From Parasponia andersonii (Eukaryota; Streptophyta; Magnoliopsida; Rosales; Cannabaceae): a stretch of 64,000 bases of DNA. Location of the stretch: positions 148,694 through 212,693 of the forward strand of contig JXTB01000536.1 in NCBI GenBank assembly GCA_002914805.1, read 5' to 3'. The position numbers and the translations under genes are program-made. The notes beneath the pieces were generated by a model. That model saw only the letters and a program-made list of their open reading frames with translations, made no database searches and was not told the origin of the DNA. This document shows positions 9,541 to 22,536 of this stretch, piece after piece; the stretch's first letter is position 1, and every line of letters starts with the position of its first letter.

Positions 9541-12345
9541 ATTTTTTTAAAGGGCATCCATGCTTCTATTAATATTAATAGATATATATATATTTTAGGA
9601 ACGAACCAATTTTATAATTAAAGCCATAATTTCTTTTAAATGAATGAATCTGTTATTATAAAAAAAAGTCACATCTTTCACCATAATAGATTTTATTGGA
9701 AAAAGAGATTCTTCCAACTAAAATAGCTCATTCTCTAATCTTAAAACAAACTTAATTAGATCATATGTCATTTTATTAGCATCGCCAAACACATATTTAA
9801 CTAAAATACTAAGAAAATAGAACAATAAATTAAATGTACCCAACAGTACATTACTAAACTCCGAATGTCATATAAAACCATCATCAATAGCTTGTACCAT
9901 TATTTAGATTGGCGAGGCCACATTATGGTGAATTTTTGGAAAAATCCTTATATTATATATATATATATTAAATTAATTAACTAATAAGTTTTTTAAATTA
10001 ACATTTTCCCCCTTAATATTTAAATTCGTACACATACCCCTATAATATTTTAATGTTTGATAGGCCTCAAATTTGGGTTAGCCAAACATCCAAGACTTAT
10101 GGCCATCAGATTATTGTTTTAAAAGGAAACTACATGGGATGGGATGCCCCTTTTGTCATCTTGTGTAAGTATATGTCCATTTTTAAAAGTGTTAAAATAT
10201 GTATCCCTTTTTAAAAAATCTTTGAAAGTAATTTTACCAATCTACCCTTATTTAGACCCGAGAAACTCCATTAACGTGGAAACTCCATTAACAGCTTTGG
10301 ATGGCAGAGACCTCGAAGAGCTATTTATAGAGTTCGATGCCAGAGGTTTCACTGAGCCGGCTTCAGCTCTATTGTGACCGTGAAAACCCGACCGGTCCAT
10401 TTAATGAACCATAGTGTTCTTTGATTGAAATTGTGTGAATAACTCTCTGCAATATATATTCTACTTTCTAGATGTGGTTGCGTGCGATATAAAACACAAA
10501 AGAGTAATGATAACGTTGTTTGTTTTGGGCCAGGCTCCTTTTATAGCTGATTTTCTTTTGTGATGCCCAAGTAAAAGAGTTGGGTTAGGGTTTAACCACA
10601 ACCAACAAGGTTAGGCTGCTTAGGCAGTGTTTACCATGGTTAGCATTGCCAGGGTAGAGTTACAGTTTACATTATCCGAATTTTTATGCTTTTATAACTG
10701 GTGACAGGTAATTGGCATAATATGTCTGCTGATTTTTTTTTCTTTTGCTATGTTTGATTATATAAGATTTGTTTGTTGCTAATCTTCTTTGATGTTTATA
10801 GGATTGTTTGTCCTTGGAGTTGGAAGGAAACTCGAAACCACTAGGAAAAGTTGTGTAGCCTTTGTTTTCATTTATATCTTTACTCTTGGAACTTTGACGA
10901 AGGTTTTGGAACTCCGGATGATTGTATTGTCTTATATAGAATTGTATTACAGAATTTTATATGTTGAATTATATGAAGTAGATTAGGGATAGATAACGAT
11001 TTTATGGTTCTAAGTTATGAATTTTACAGAAAATTAAATACGTTGAGAATGTTAAAATATGCCATTATTATTAAGTCCATAAAAACTGGTTTAATCATCA
11101 AAGAACTTTCCCAATAACTTTGGACCTTCTCATTAGTATCCCAAATTTCTCCTTAGTATTTTATGTTATGCCCCCCCTCAAGTGTAATCCTGGATCTGCC
11201 ACTAACTGTCAATACATACGTTCGCTATTCACTATCAATGCATCCTAACTTTAATTATTAGAGATTTAAAACAAGGTACTTAGCCCACATGCGAGAAAAC
11301 TACAATTTTTGTCAATAAGGTGCTAATAATATTTCATTTTGGAAAGAACTATCCTAACTATTCTGTGACATCTACTTTTGAAGCATACGTATTTTTGAAG
11401 TAGAAGTCATAAATATATTTTAAATATTCGGTAGTGCTTCTACTAAGAAAAATAGTAATAATAAAGTAATAGTATTCAGTGATACAGCTAATATGGATTC
11501 TAATATCTGATAATATCTGATATCCAATCATGCCTTTAACAGCGCTTAACTCAATGTAACTTTTGACAGTTTAGGGTTAACTTTAGAGTCATTTGCATCA
11601 CTTTTCCAAGAATTTCTAATCACAGATCCTTTTGTAAAATAAAACAAACTTTGATTAGGACGTCAACCAATGCCATAAGAAATAAAAAAATAAGAAAAAA
11701 AGGACAAGGGGCTAAACTCAACACATAAATACTAATAGAAAATAGATATGGCCTTTAAATTTCTCTCTACTAGAGTATGAAAATAAACACCGAGAAATGA
11801 ACTCACACTGTTCCTACTAAAAATAATAAAGTCCATAGGATTTTTTTTTTTATTTTATAACAAGTGCAAAAGATTGATTCTCATTGAGTGGGATTAATTA
11901 CGTCGGTCTAACTGCAACTTGCCCAAAGGTATGGAACAAAAATCTATATGTAGTCAATATAACATTGCTACTATTTATCATTTACAAATATATGCATATG
12001 TTAAGATGAATCAGCATATGTTATGCCTTTGCTCGTAGAAGTATTAATTCATTTCGTACACACTGTTTGACACAATCAGTTTTAATTATTGGAAAATTTT
12101 ATTTCTCTATTTAAGAGGCTTGTTCTTTTATTATTCCTCTATTTGACTCGATCAGTTTTGGCTTTCAGTTGTGAGTAGTGACATCTAAACCACCAAATCC
12201 TTGGATTCGTCCTCCTACACTCTCATCGTTCGCTGTAATTTTGTTTGGATGCAATAATAGTTAAATGGTTCCAATTGGGGTAGGCCCCTTAGTGGGGCCC
12301 ATAACAAATGTATATTCTAGTGAAAGAAGAGGGGTTTATGTCTCT
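9541..12345. other. AT-rich intergenic DNA, no gene recognised
   Basis: Only short open frames occur (for example 10144-10377 and 10789-10986 on the plus strand). Neither resembles a family I know, and both lack supporting exons. AGGGTTT-like text near 10580 could belong to an old gene remnant, but I cannot identify it. Confidence 0.5.
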
Positions 12346-12349
12346 TAGA

Positions 12350-12930
12350 AAAAAAAAAATTATGTTACAAATGGTCCATATACTATTACATTTGTGATAA
12401 TTTAGTCCTTAAATTTTTATTATAGTAATTATGTTTCTAAATTTTTTTTTAATTTATAATAATTTAGTTCTTAAACTATTTAAATTATAATATATTGTTA
12501 ATTTTTGGTCCAAAAATACAGATAAAAAGCATGTTATAACATCATAAAATGTATTTAAATCATAATATATTATTAATTTTTTGACAAAAAATACAAATAA
12601 AAAACATGTTGTAACATCTAAAAATTTATTTAGAAAATAAATTGAACAAAAAAATAGAAAGAATAAAAGATATATTTTTTGCATTTTTCAAGATTATTAG
12701 AATTATATATTTATAGAAAATTTTTCTATAATTACTTATTTTTCAGCTTAAAATTTTTAAATTAACTTTTAAATATATTTTCAATTGTTATCGTGCACTA
12801 CTTATATGTGTTTTTTGATTAAAAATTTAACTATAGATCGTAATTAAGTAATTTAAAAACTAAATTATTATAAATAAAAAATATTAAAATTTTAATTATT
12901 ATAATTAAAATTTTGATTGCTACATAAAAT
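12350..12930. repeat. Long AT-rich inverted repeat (MITE/foldback-like)
   Basis: The left arm contains TAATTTAGTCCTTAAATTTT followed by ATTATAGTAATTATG. The right arm, read on the minus strand, contains TAATTTAGTTTTTAAATTA and ATTATAATAATTAAAATTTT. The arms face each other around a low-complexity middle. No coding frame is present, so a non-autonomous foldback element is the likeliest reading. Target duplications were not found. Confidence 0.5.
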
Positions 12931-13710
12931 ATTTAGAGAGCATTCGTGTCTTTTAACACAAAGAAAAACAAACTAAAGCGCGTGCCGAACTTGCTGATAA
13001 GAGTTTCTCTTGTGATTTTTAGATTATTATTATTTTTAAAATGGTACTCGTTTTGGCCACTAATGACGACATGTTTGGCCAACTGATCGACAACCAATGC
13101 ACACCTAAATTCATTGATCAACCTTATGGCCAAGAGGGCTTAGAAGATTTTCTAATTAATACTGTTACGCTTATAATAATTTTATAACACATGGTCCACG
13201 CTAACAGACTAGTGTTTTTTCCTTTGTGGTTAGGAATAGGAACTGAATATGTCAATTGTCAAGATAGGAGGATGTAGTACCTGCTGTCGTTTAGTGTATC
13301 AACAAAATCAAAGGATTTTTGACCTTTTTTTTTTTTGGCTGTACAACAAAAATTAAGGATTTTTTTGACTTTTTTTCGCTGTACTTTAATTTAAACTAAT
13401 TGGACCTGTTCTCAAACAATTAATGGTCCAGACCAGAAGATGGAGCTCTTAATTTGAAGGAAACAAAAACATTAGTAAAATTCATGACTCCCTAACTTGC
13501 TCTTTTTATGCATGTGAGTAATATTAAACTCCCCATTATTCCTCATCTTCCTGTGTATAAATACCCATTTCTGCCAAAATCACTGGCACAAAAAAAGACC
13601 CTGAAAGCATCTAAAGTTTCAAATCCATATCTTCGTTTTAGTTATTAACTCTCATATTTCTGATCTGCAAAACCAGTACTACTTGATCTTGATCTTGGTT
13701 TTCAAAAAAG
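12931..13710 (+). other. Upstream region and 5' leader of the PHO1-type gene
   Basis: No coding signal is seen. I searched by eye for the phosphate-starvation element GNATATNC and found none in this stretch. A TATAAATA box lies at 13556, followed by a leader of roughly 120 bases. Confidence 0.5.
13556..13563 (+). promoter_or_regulatory. Probable TATA box of the PHO1-type gene
   Basis: TATAAATA within GTGTATAAATACCC, about 150 bases before the start codon at 13711. Plant transcripts usually begin about 30 bases downstream, which would give a 5' leader near 120 bases with no intervening upstream start seen in a strong context. Confidence 0.6.
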
Positions 13711-16700
13711 ATGAAGTTTGGGAAAGAGTTTGCTTCTCAGATGGTTCAGGAATGGCAAGAAGCATACATGGACTACAACTTCCTCAAACAACTCTTGAAA
13801 GAAGTCCTGAGGTTTAGGCAGAGAAACTCACCAGTTCCAACTGCAACAACTCCTAGAGGCTCCTTGAGGAGGAAGGTGTCTCTCTACCGAGCCTTCAGCG
13901 GCTTAACAACAGGCCGACACCGCAACTCTCCGAGGAAAAGAGATGAAGATCAGGCGATTCTGGTCAGCACAGTGCACCACCAAGGGGTGGAGGAGCAGTA
14001 CCAGACCATGTTCATGATGTCATCCGATGAAGGGGGAGAGTATGAGCTGGTGTTCTTTAGGAGGCTTGATGATGAGTTCAACAAAGTTGTCAACTTCTAC
14101 AGGAAAAAAGTCGAAGAGGTTATCGAGGAAGCAGATGAGTTGACCAGACAGATGAATGTTCTGATTGCTTTAAGGATAAAGGTAGAGAATCCTGTGGTGA
14201 GATTGGGAGAATCCCATGTGGTGAATCTTGCCAGCAATGGGGTTTCCTTGCCTAGTCAGTTTCAATCCTTAAATGGTAAAAGACCAGGTAAGATACAGAA
14301 ATGCCTGCTTTGTGTGTAGATTGTTTCTTTTTATTCTCTCTAAAAGATGAGAATCTTATAAGTAAGTAATTGAGAAAGTGCTTAAGAAAATTCAATTAAG
14401 CACTTTGTTATATCTGGTTTGGTAATCTCGATTCATTGATCATGTAAGTAATCCTTTCACATTATATTGGTTTTCGATGTGAAGAACGGCCGCAAATGGA
14501 TGCGATTCAAGAAGTCGAAATGAGTATTGAAGGACTAATGGAAGCAGAAGAAGAGAGAATAGGCAATGAACCTAAAGAAAGTAATCACACCAAGGAGAAT
14601 GAAGGTGTTAAGCGATTTAGACCAGCTTCATTGGAAGTTTTGGACAATGTAAAGATAAATGTTGCCCCTGAAACTCCAATATCTACTCTGAGAGGCATCC
14701 TCATGAGTTCGACGAGCGACTTGTCGTTCAGCAAAGAAGAACTGAGGAAATCAAAAGAGTTAATGACACAGGCACTTATAGAGTTCTATCAAAAGCTTCG
14801 ACTACTAAAAAGCTATTGGTATCTTAGCTTTGTCCTTGTTAAGCAGAAGTAACAGTAGCATAAAGTTCTGTCCTTTTTTCTGAATGTTTGACTAATTATG
14901 TTTCTAATGAATGTGGCAGTTTCATGAATCAATTGGCTTTCTCAAAAATCATGAAGAAATATGACAAGGTCAAATCAGAGTCTGGTTCTAATTACAATGT
15001 GAACTGTGAATTCTTGTGCTTCAGTTGTGTTACTAAACTGTGTTAATGCAGATAACCACAAGGCATGCATCAAAAGCATATTTGGAGATGGTGGATAGGT
15101 CCTATCTGGGCAGCTCTGATGAAGTTGGTTATAGTTCATTAGATTATTAAATTATGAAACAATATCCTTCTGAGAATTTTTCTTATGCTATCTTTATCTT
15201 GTGCTTCCACAGGTTACCAGACTAATGGAAAGGGTGGAAGCTACCTACATAAAGCACTTTGCGAATGGAAACCGTGGAAAAGGAATGAACACGTTGAGGC
15301 CAAAAACCAAAAGAGAAAGGCATAGGATTACATTTTTATTGGGTAAGATTGATGAAAGGGGATGAGACTACCTTGCTTTGAATAAGACTTGAGTTAACCA
15401 AAATTCAAAAGCTTCTATTTCTGAGTTATTCACTTAGTAAACTCATTATGAACTATCTAATTGAGATAAATCATCTTTTTAACTGTCCTAATAATGCAGG
15501 CTTTCTCTCTGGGTGCTCAATTGCTCTTGTTGTGGCGATCGTTGTACTCATACAAGTAAGAAATCTCCTTAAGAGTGAGGGCCGTGGTCAGTATATGGAT
15601 AACATATTTCCTCTTTATAGGTGAGTTCTTGCTTCTTGGTGTTTGTCTTTGCAACGGTTTCTTCACAACAGCGTTTAAGAAAATATTGAGCTATATTTAT
15701 AATACCATTTTGAGATTGTTATTCTTTTTCACCTGCCTTTAAAGTTATTGTATATGGAATATTATTTCAACTAAATCAGTTCTACCCGTCTGGCAAGATA
15801 ACTAGCATAATATTGAACCTTCTTTTGCAGCTTGTTTGGATTCATTGTCCTACATATGCTCATGTTCTCTGCAAACATATACTTTTGGAGGCGATACCGA
15901 GTCAATTATCCGTTTATATTTGGTTTGAAACAAGGAACGGAACTGGGCTATAGAGAAGTGTTTCTTCTTAGTGCAGCTCTTTCTGTCCTTTCATTGGCTG
16001 CTGTTATCTCAAATTTGGATATGAAAATAGACCCAAAAACACAAAACTTCAAGATGTTACCAGAATTAGTCCCCATGGGACTAGTCATTGTGAGTTTTTC
16101 TACAAATTCGTTCAGCATAATTCATAAAGCGACCCTAAATCTTTTACCCTTAAATTCTTATGCACTATCCTATTCCTGGTTTGCAGTTTCTGTTTCTCAT
16201 ACTGTTCTGTCCTTTCAACATAATATATCGGTCTACTCGCTTTTTCCTCATTGGATCTGCATTTCATTGTCTCTTTGCTCCACTCTACAAGGTAATGAGA
16301 CTAAGAACTTTCACATGGGCAGAATATCAATTTAGCTTTTCTTGAGGCAAAAAAATGTAATATCAAACTCTTCAATGTTTCATCTGTAGGTTACCCTTCC
16401 AGACTTTTTCTTGGCGGATCAGCTTACAAGCCAGGTTTGAGCTTATGCTTACTTCAACTTTTAAATATTAATGACATGGATTATGTTTTACAAGTAAAAT
16501 TCCAGATTACATTCTTAACTTGATGAAACTTCCTATATCTTTATCAGGTTCAGGCCTTCAGGAGTTTAGAATTTTATGTCTGCTATTACTTCTGGGGTAA
16601 TTTCAGAAAAAGAGAAAGCAAGTGCCAGGACAGCAATTTGTATCAAGCTTTCTATCTTGTCGTAGCTATTATTCCCTACTGGATTCGTTTCATTCAGGTA

Positions 16701-17628
16701 TATTCTCCATGTCATGCCAAGTTGTGACATTGTAGTATTATCCTTAAGACAGTAGTTCTGATGTAATAGTCTATACGTTTTACAGTGCCTCCGGCGGTTG
16801 CTTGAGGAGAAAGATGGAATGCATGCCTTAAATGGCCTCAAATACTTCTCAATCATAATAGCGGTCTCAATGAGAACAATATACGAACAGAAGAAGGGTA
16901 CCATCTTACTGATCCTTGCTTCAGCTAGCTCTGGAATTGCAACAATTGGTGCCACGTATTGGGATATCGTCATAGATTGGGGTCTACTTCGGCGAAATTC
17001 GAAAAACCCCTGGTTGAGAGACAAGCTTATTGTACCACAAAAAAGTGTCTACTTTGTGGCCACGGTAAGAATGGATTCTTCAGCTCCTAATATCATAACT
17101 TTTGGGACAATGACGACATAGTATGAAGACTAGGCTTCTTGGAGAATTGGTATAAGCTAATAGTTTCTTTGGATGTGACTCAATTTTGGGCAATGAAAAC
17201 TGCAGGTGTTGAATGTTTTGCTTAGACTGGCTTGGATGCAGACAGTGTTGGGTTTTAGAGAAGCACCTTTTCTGCATAGGAGGGCCTTGGTTGCAATTGT
17301 TGCCTCCTTAGAAATCATCCGCCGTGGCATTTGGAACTTCTTCAGGTATTACTGTATTTATATTTCAGTGTTCTAATTCCATTAGCATCTTCAACATAAC
17401 AATAGTAACAAGACAAATTATTCTCTATATAGGTTTGATTAGTATGAACTTTCATAAAAGCGGTGATGATGTCAAAGTCCTTGATATGAAACTAACAATT
17501 ATTTAACGATTTTTTAACTGGTCAGGATTGAGAATGAGCACTTAAACAACGTGGGGAAATATAGAGCATTCAAATCAGTACCTCTACCTTTTAACTATGG
17601 CGACGACGATGACGAGAAAGATGCATGA
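13711..17628 (+). CDS. PHO1-H3-like: PHO1 family phosphate exporter (SPX-EXS protein), 13 exons, 787 aa
   Basis: Exons: 13711-14287, 14485-14818, 14920-14968, 15052-15123, 15213-15342, 15500-15620, 15831-16089, 16187-16291, 16390-16434, 16548-16697, 16786-17064, 17206-17345 and 17526-17628. All introns are GT-AG, phases close and no internal stop occurs. The protein opens [20 protein letters not shown], the first helices of an SPX domain, which senses inositol pyrophosphates. SPX continues to about residue 340 ([15 protein letters not shown], then [10 protein letters not shown]). Membrane helices lie near residues 388-407, 429-449, 469-490 and 508-527. The C-terminal EXS domain (about 550-787) has NPWLRDKL and RRGIWNFFR blocks. 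PHO1 proteins export phosphate from root cells to xylem. The [17 protein letters not shown] block suggests the PHO1;H2-H10 group rather than PHO1 itself; the exact paralogue is inferred. Length matches the family (about 780). Its 3' end faces SPX4. Confidence 0.93.
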
Positions 17629-18435
17629 ACATTGACATAATAGAAGACGTCAAGTCTCAACTATTTTTGGACTGTTTAATTTTGGTTGTGTGTTAATTCG
17701 TGTTCTGGGATAGAATCAAATACTTGTACAAAAGAAATGTCCATAGAAAGAAGATGGTCACCACTCACAAAGGTTATACATGTTCAACTCACCACAATTA
17801 TTTTTTGATATATTTATCTACTCTCTTTCTTTTAATCTTCTTTTGTTTCCTTTCGTAAAATTAGTATTTTGAATGATTGTGTTTGCATAATGAGAAACCT
17901 TTCACACTCCATGTAACTTTACTACATTGTATCGAGGGTCTTCTCTTCTTCGTAGTACATGGATCAACTAATAGAGTGCAAAAAGCAGACAGCGATAATT
18001 GATAGATGACACAAATTCACAAGAGCAGCTTTGTAAATTTTGTTCTGTTGAAAAGAGAACAGAGCAGTGATGTGGCGACTTTGGTATTTGAACTTCTAAA
18101 ACTGAAATCCTTATATATGAGCAGTTTGGAAAGGGTTCTACCTTAAAACAAAAATAGACTTCAGAAATAATTTGAAACCAGATGTTATTGACAGTGACCG
18201 GTTACAACCTTAAACATCACACACTCTGTCTGAAGTTGAAAACACAGATAAACTTGGAAAATGCCTTACTGAGAAACTTACGCCGTATAAAGTTGGCTTT
18301 GTACACATGGATCGCAGTTTATTTAAAGGGTCCAATTGATTGTACATGGCTGCACAGAACAGGGCCTGTTATTCAACTCCAACCTGCTAGAAGAAATTAC
18401 AAGCACATGCATAACAGAAACCAACGAAAACACAG
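17629..18435. other. 807-bp gap between convergent PHO1-type and SPX4 genes
   Basis: This holds both 3' untranslated regions. No open frame of note and no repeat is seen. With terminators of two genes inside 0.8 kb, overlapping transcript tails are possible. Confidence 0.6.
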
Positions 18436-20558
18436 TTACACAGAAGGGGAGCTTTCTTGTTCAGTCTCTTCTCCATTCTGCAAGGTGGCAGGAGAATTTG
18501 AAGGAGAGTTTTCGGCTGTTACAGCACCACTTCCCTCATCTTCCTGGCTCCTAAAGGAAGATGAAAATGATAATGGATTGTAAGTGGAACTTGCTTTCTG
18601 AAGACCTCGTATGGCTCTCATAGCAGCAATTGTGCTGCGATATAGGTACAATGTTTCCTCCCCAAGATTTGATGGTGTTTCGGATATATTTGCCGAGTTA
18701 TTCAAAGGATGGCCAATCTTGTCTTGTGTGGTCGGAGTAGACTCGATGATTTCTGCTTCCAGCGGGAAGAGAAGCTCAAGATTTGCCTCGCATTCACGGA
18801 CGAGCCTTGTGAGAGGTTCTGTAGAAAAGGAAGGCTGGCGGAGGGCAAGTTGAGTGAAGGGTAGACGCAACAATCCTCCGGTTCGTTTATCATACTTCTT
18901 CAGAATTTTAACTAGCCCTATAGAAGCCATAAAATGGATATGATTTCAGAAATCAATGACAACTAGCATTTCACCAACAATATAGAGATAAAATAAAATA
19001 TTTAACGATGAAACAGCTGTACCTGTATAATACAGGAAGATACAATTTTAGAAGCACCATCTCCCTATGTAAAGTGACAAAGCCCTTACCAAAACAAGTT
19101 AGATGTGGAAGAAAGAAGAAACAAAATCGTTGGCGTACCTGCAAAATTTAAGGAGCTATAGTTTTTGAGTAGGACCATCTCTCCATGAATGGCGACAAAG
19201 TCCTTGCGAATGTCCATCATATCTTCACTGAACTCACTCTCTGATGTAAAAGCTCTACCATTGTTGCTCTTCTCCTTGATTCGTTCTATTCTTTCTTTCA
19301 GCTCCTGTAACATTAGCATATAAAGCATGATACTGCTACTTATACGACATCCAGTTTCAACCCCATGTCTCCAATATTTGGGATCTTTCAACCAAACATT
19401 TAACCAGACTGCAACAAAGTGAACAATTAAACCTAACACAAGTGGAAGGGAAAATGGAGGATCAAACAAATAAGTCTATCAGAACTTCTTTCGTCAAATC
19501 CTTCAATGTTATTCAATTTAATCAGTTGCAGAGTCAAAAGTATTACTTGAAACAGGACATAAGGAGATAAGAGACAATTATTAAATACAATATAACTAGT
19601 TAAGACTAGGCTTAGTATAGAAAAGGCTATTTGCTTCAAAGGCACCAAGTTAGCTATGGAAACTAAAGTATGATGCCTAGGTAGAATCCCCAGACGTTAC
19701 CATGGCTACAAGTTGCAACAAGCTCTCCCGAACACCTTTTGGGCAATTCCAGCAATACAAGCAAAGAATCTTTCTAAGATAACATATATGGGCCACAAAC
19801 ATAAAAAGTTTCCATGGTATCAATGAAGAACGCGTTTCACACTGTCCTTAAAAAGTCACATAACTCTCATCTTTATCTTTGGACCAACCAATCAATAAAA
19901 AGTCAAATGGAGTAACAAGTCCATGCCATTCTTATCAACACTATTATTCTTTGATTTCCATCAACTACTTGATAGGGGCATAGAGTTTTCATATTCACAA
20001 TTAAACTACCCAACAAACTAAGATTTCATTACTGAAGCAATACACTAATCTCCATATCTAGTTCGATGAAATTCATTGTCAACACAAAAACCCAGAACCA
20101 AATTTCTGTTCTTAATCCACCAAACCATAAATTTCTCCGAACCAAGCAAACCCAATTCCGCCAATTCAATCCAAGAAAAGCAAGAATTCTCAAACAGCTA
20201 CCAATTAAAAACAAAATCCCGGTAGATTTTTTTTCCAATACCAAGAAAGAAAAAGAATAAATTCAAGAACCTGAAAACGAATAACGAAATCTTCCTCTTT
20301 ATCAACATAGAAATCGTTGAACTTGTCAAGTTCTTCATTGAGGATCCTGATGAACCAATCTTGTAACTCAGCCAAAGGAGGGTTGCCCTGATAGTCAACG
20401 GCCGGGCCTTCGGGCCCAAAGGGTCGCTGTTGTTGATCTAGAGTGGTAGTGGGGAAGTGCTTGAGGAGCTTTTTGAGAGGTTTGTAGCAGAGAAACTTGT
20501 CCCTCCACTCAGGGAGGGTGTCCTCCAAATGGTTCGTGAACTCTTTCCCGAACTTCAT
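18436..20558 (-). CDS. SPX4: SPX domain protein 4-type phosphate sensor, 3 exons, 311 aa
   Basis: Exons in transcript order: 20558-20271, 19304-19139 and 18917-18436. Introns are GT-AG and phases close. The product is a stand-alone SPX protein. It opens [18 protein letters not shown], then [14 protein letters not shown], and has [45 protein letters not shown] and [10 protein letters not shown]. The tail [18 protein letters not shown] and an acidic Ser-rich end are typical of the SPX4 subgroup. SPX4 is known to hold PHR-type transcription factors in the cytosol when phosphate, sensed as inositol pyrophosphate, is high. An in-frame ATG at 20603 exists, but family members begin at MKFGK, so 20558 is chosen. 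A three-codon upstream frame (20642-20631) could lie in the leader. It is convergent with the PHO1-type gene. Confidence 0.94.
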
Positions 20559-20971
20559 CTGGGTTCTCTCTAAAACTCGCAAAAAAACAGAGACCGGAAA
20601 CAAAGGAAGTGGGGGAGGGAGGAAGAGCTCTCAGCTACGCATGTGATGAGATTGAGAGGTGAATTGGGATTTGTTTTGTTTCGTTTCGGTCGATTTTGGC
20701 ATATTGCATTGAATAAGATATTTGGGACGGACAGAGAGAGAATCGAAAAGGGGTTAGAAGGAATTTTGGAATATTAGGAAGTTCGAGGGGTGTAAAGAGA
20801 TAATCATACTATATTCTTTTGAAAAAATTGAAAAAATAAAATTAAAAAAAAAATAAAAATTTAATGGTAAGATAGACAAAACTATGATTTTGGTGCTCTT
20901 CTTCTTTGTTGGATTGCCATTGGCTTTGGCACTTTTCTGTGTCTTTTGTTATGACTTTATTTAAATTTCAT

Positions 20972-20979
20972 GAATATCC
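20972..20979. promoter_or_regulatory. P1BS-type site upstream of SPX4
   Basis: GAATATCC fits GNATATNC, the palindromic site bound by PHR1-type factors. It lies about 415 bases before the SPX4 start codon. Chance matches are plausible in AT-rich DNA, but a second match lies 71 bases away. Confidence 0.45.
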
Positions 20980-21042
20980 CATTGTGCACCTCATCTCATC
21001 TGCTAAAAGATTTATATATGTATATGTATATATTTCGGGCAA

Positions 21043-21050
21043 GGATATTC
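21043..21050. promoter_or_regulatory. Second P1BS-type site upstream of SPX4
   Basis: GGATATTC also fits GNATATNC, about 485 bases before the SPX4 start codon. SPX genes are classical PHR targets, although the Arabidopsis SPX4 transcript is reported to respond weakly. Confidence 0.45.
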
Positions 21051-22536
21051 GTATTTGTGTAGAAATAGGTATTTGTAGTTTGTTTTCTGAAAATTGCTTT
21101 TGTTTTATCGTTTCCTATGAAAGTGTCATTATTAACTTATTGTTTCTAGTAAGTTATTTTCTTTACTCCATTGGATGGTATTAAGAAAGTAACTTTAGAG
21201 ACTAGCCATCACCATCCATTACCATTAATCATTTTTTATATAAATAAAAAATGTAAAATTGGGCGACACTATTGAGGATTTCCACTTTTTGTTCTCCCTC
21301 GAGAACAAAAAAAAATCTTTTAGACCGAATACGATTTATGAAATGACATGAATGCATTCAATATTGTATTAAATGTAAATCTTATTTCTTATTGCATCCT
21401 CTCAAACATACCTACTAAACACTCGTTATACAATTTGTTGATCACAGTGTAACTATTAAGAAATCAATTCAAGCAAAACTAAATTTCTTGAGAAATCAAA
21501 ATTTTGCATGATTAGACCTTCTTTTTTTTTTAGTAATGGATGACAAATTTGATGAGATAAAATATATGTTCTCTTTTTACTTTTATTTCTTTTCAAATTA
21601 GNAAAAGGGGAGAGGGGGGGAAAAAGATGGGTTTTACTGGAAAAAAAAAAAAAAACACGTACAAAGTTGAAGAAGAAAATAAGGGGGTGAGATACACTTA
21701 TCTTTTGTTGGTTGGCAAGGGGAAAAAAAAATGGACCTTCAATCTTGAACTTGTAGTAAAAGATATCTTGTAATAAAAACTCAGTTATCGTTGGAAGTAT
21801 ATAAATCATATGGTTGTAAAAACTAATCTTACTTACTAATGTTCAAAAAGCCTGCCTACATTGAACAGTACTTAGCATGCACGTATGAATAAACTAAAAG
21901 AGGACGTTATAATCACTTTATAATCTTCATAAACTTCACTAAAATATCTCGCATTTTAATAATTTATTAATATTAGTCGAGTCCCCAGGTTAACTAAAGA
22001 GAGACAAGTGTGGGGGAAAAAGAAAATGAATTAGCACTTCTCATGATGGAAATTAACCCGGTTTTCTGCTATACCTTCTCACTAATGGTCAACAAGGTAC
22101 ACACAAGTGAGAAAAAAATCTTTACACGCTTTACTCGGAAAAATCAGATTCCGACAAATTAAATATAAATATTCTATCTTCTAGGCCAATAATCAACCAA
22201 TAAACATCAAGAATCAATTATTTCTAGCACTAAGCACTGTGTGCACTTTTAAGATATTCCAAAGTATAAACTTCACTAGTAAACGAGAAAAGAAAGATAA
22301 GCTTTTAGGAATAAACACCAACCCGTATATGATTCCAATAAACATTCATCGGTAATAGCACAAGATGCAATTACTGCTTTGTGTGAAAGTTCAAAAAATG
22401 AGATGTTAAAACATTTCGCAATGTATGGATTTTATATAGTGCATGACCAATGCATAGTATCCGGGGGCTGCAAAATGGGCCCACGTAATCAACAAAGCCG
22501 CATCAGCAAAATTCGACACGTAGGCGAGCATCTATC

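Larger units (their letters stand above)
20559..22536. other. Region upstream of SPX4, noncoding
   Basis: This contains the SPX4 promoter and about 1.5 kb of AT-rich DNA with one ambiguous base at 21602. Two P1BS-type octamers are annotated separately. A stretch at 22235-22330 resembles 38391-38460 (GATATTC...GTATAAACTTC.CTAGT), so both may be remnants of one dispersed repeat. No gene is seen. Confidence 0.5.

Noticed and set aside
10144-10986. Two small open frames (77 and 65 codons) as a possible gene between element A and PHO1
   Set aside because: No similarity recognised, no convincing splice links or conserved blocks, and the region is AT-rich intergenic DNA.
16566-17024. 152-codon minus-strand frame inside the PHO1-type gene
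   Set aside because: It is the complement of exons 10-11, which carry conserved EXS coding on the plus strand.
20558-20603. Upstream in-frame start for SPX4
   Set aside because: It would add 15 residues before MKFGKEF, whereas SPX proteins begin at this motif.
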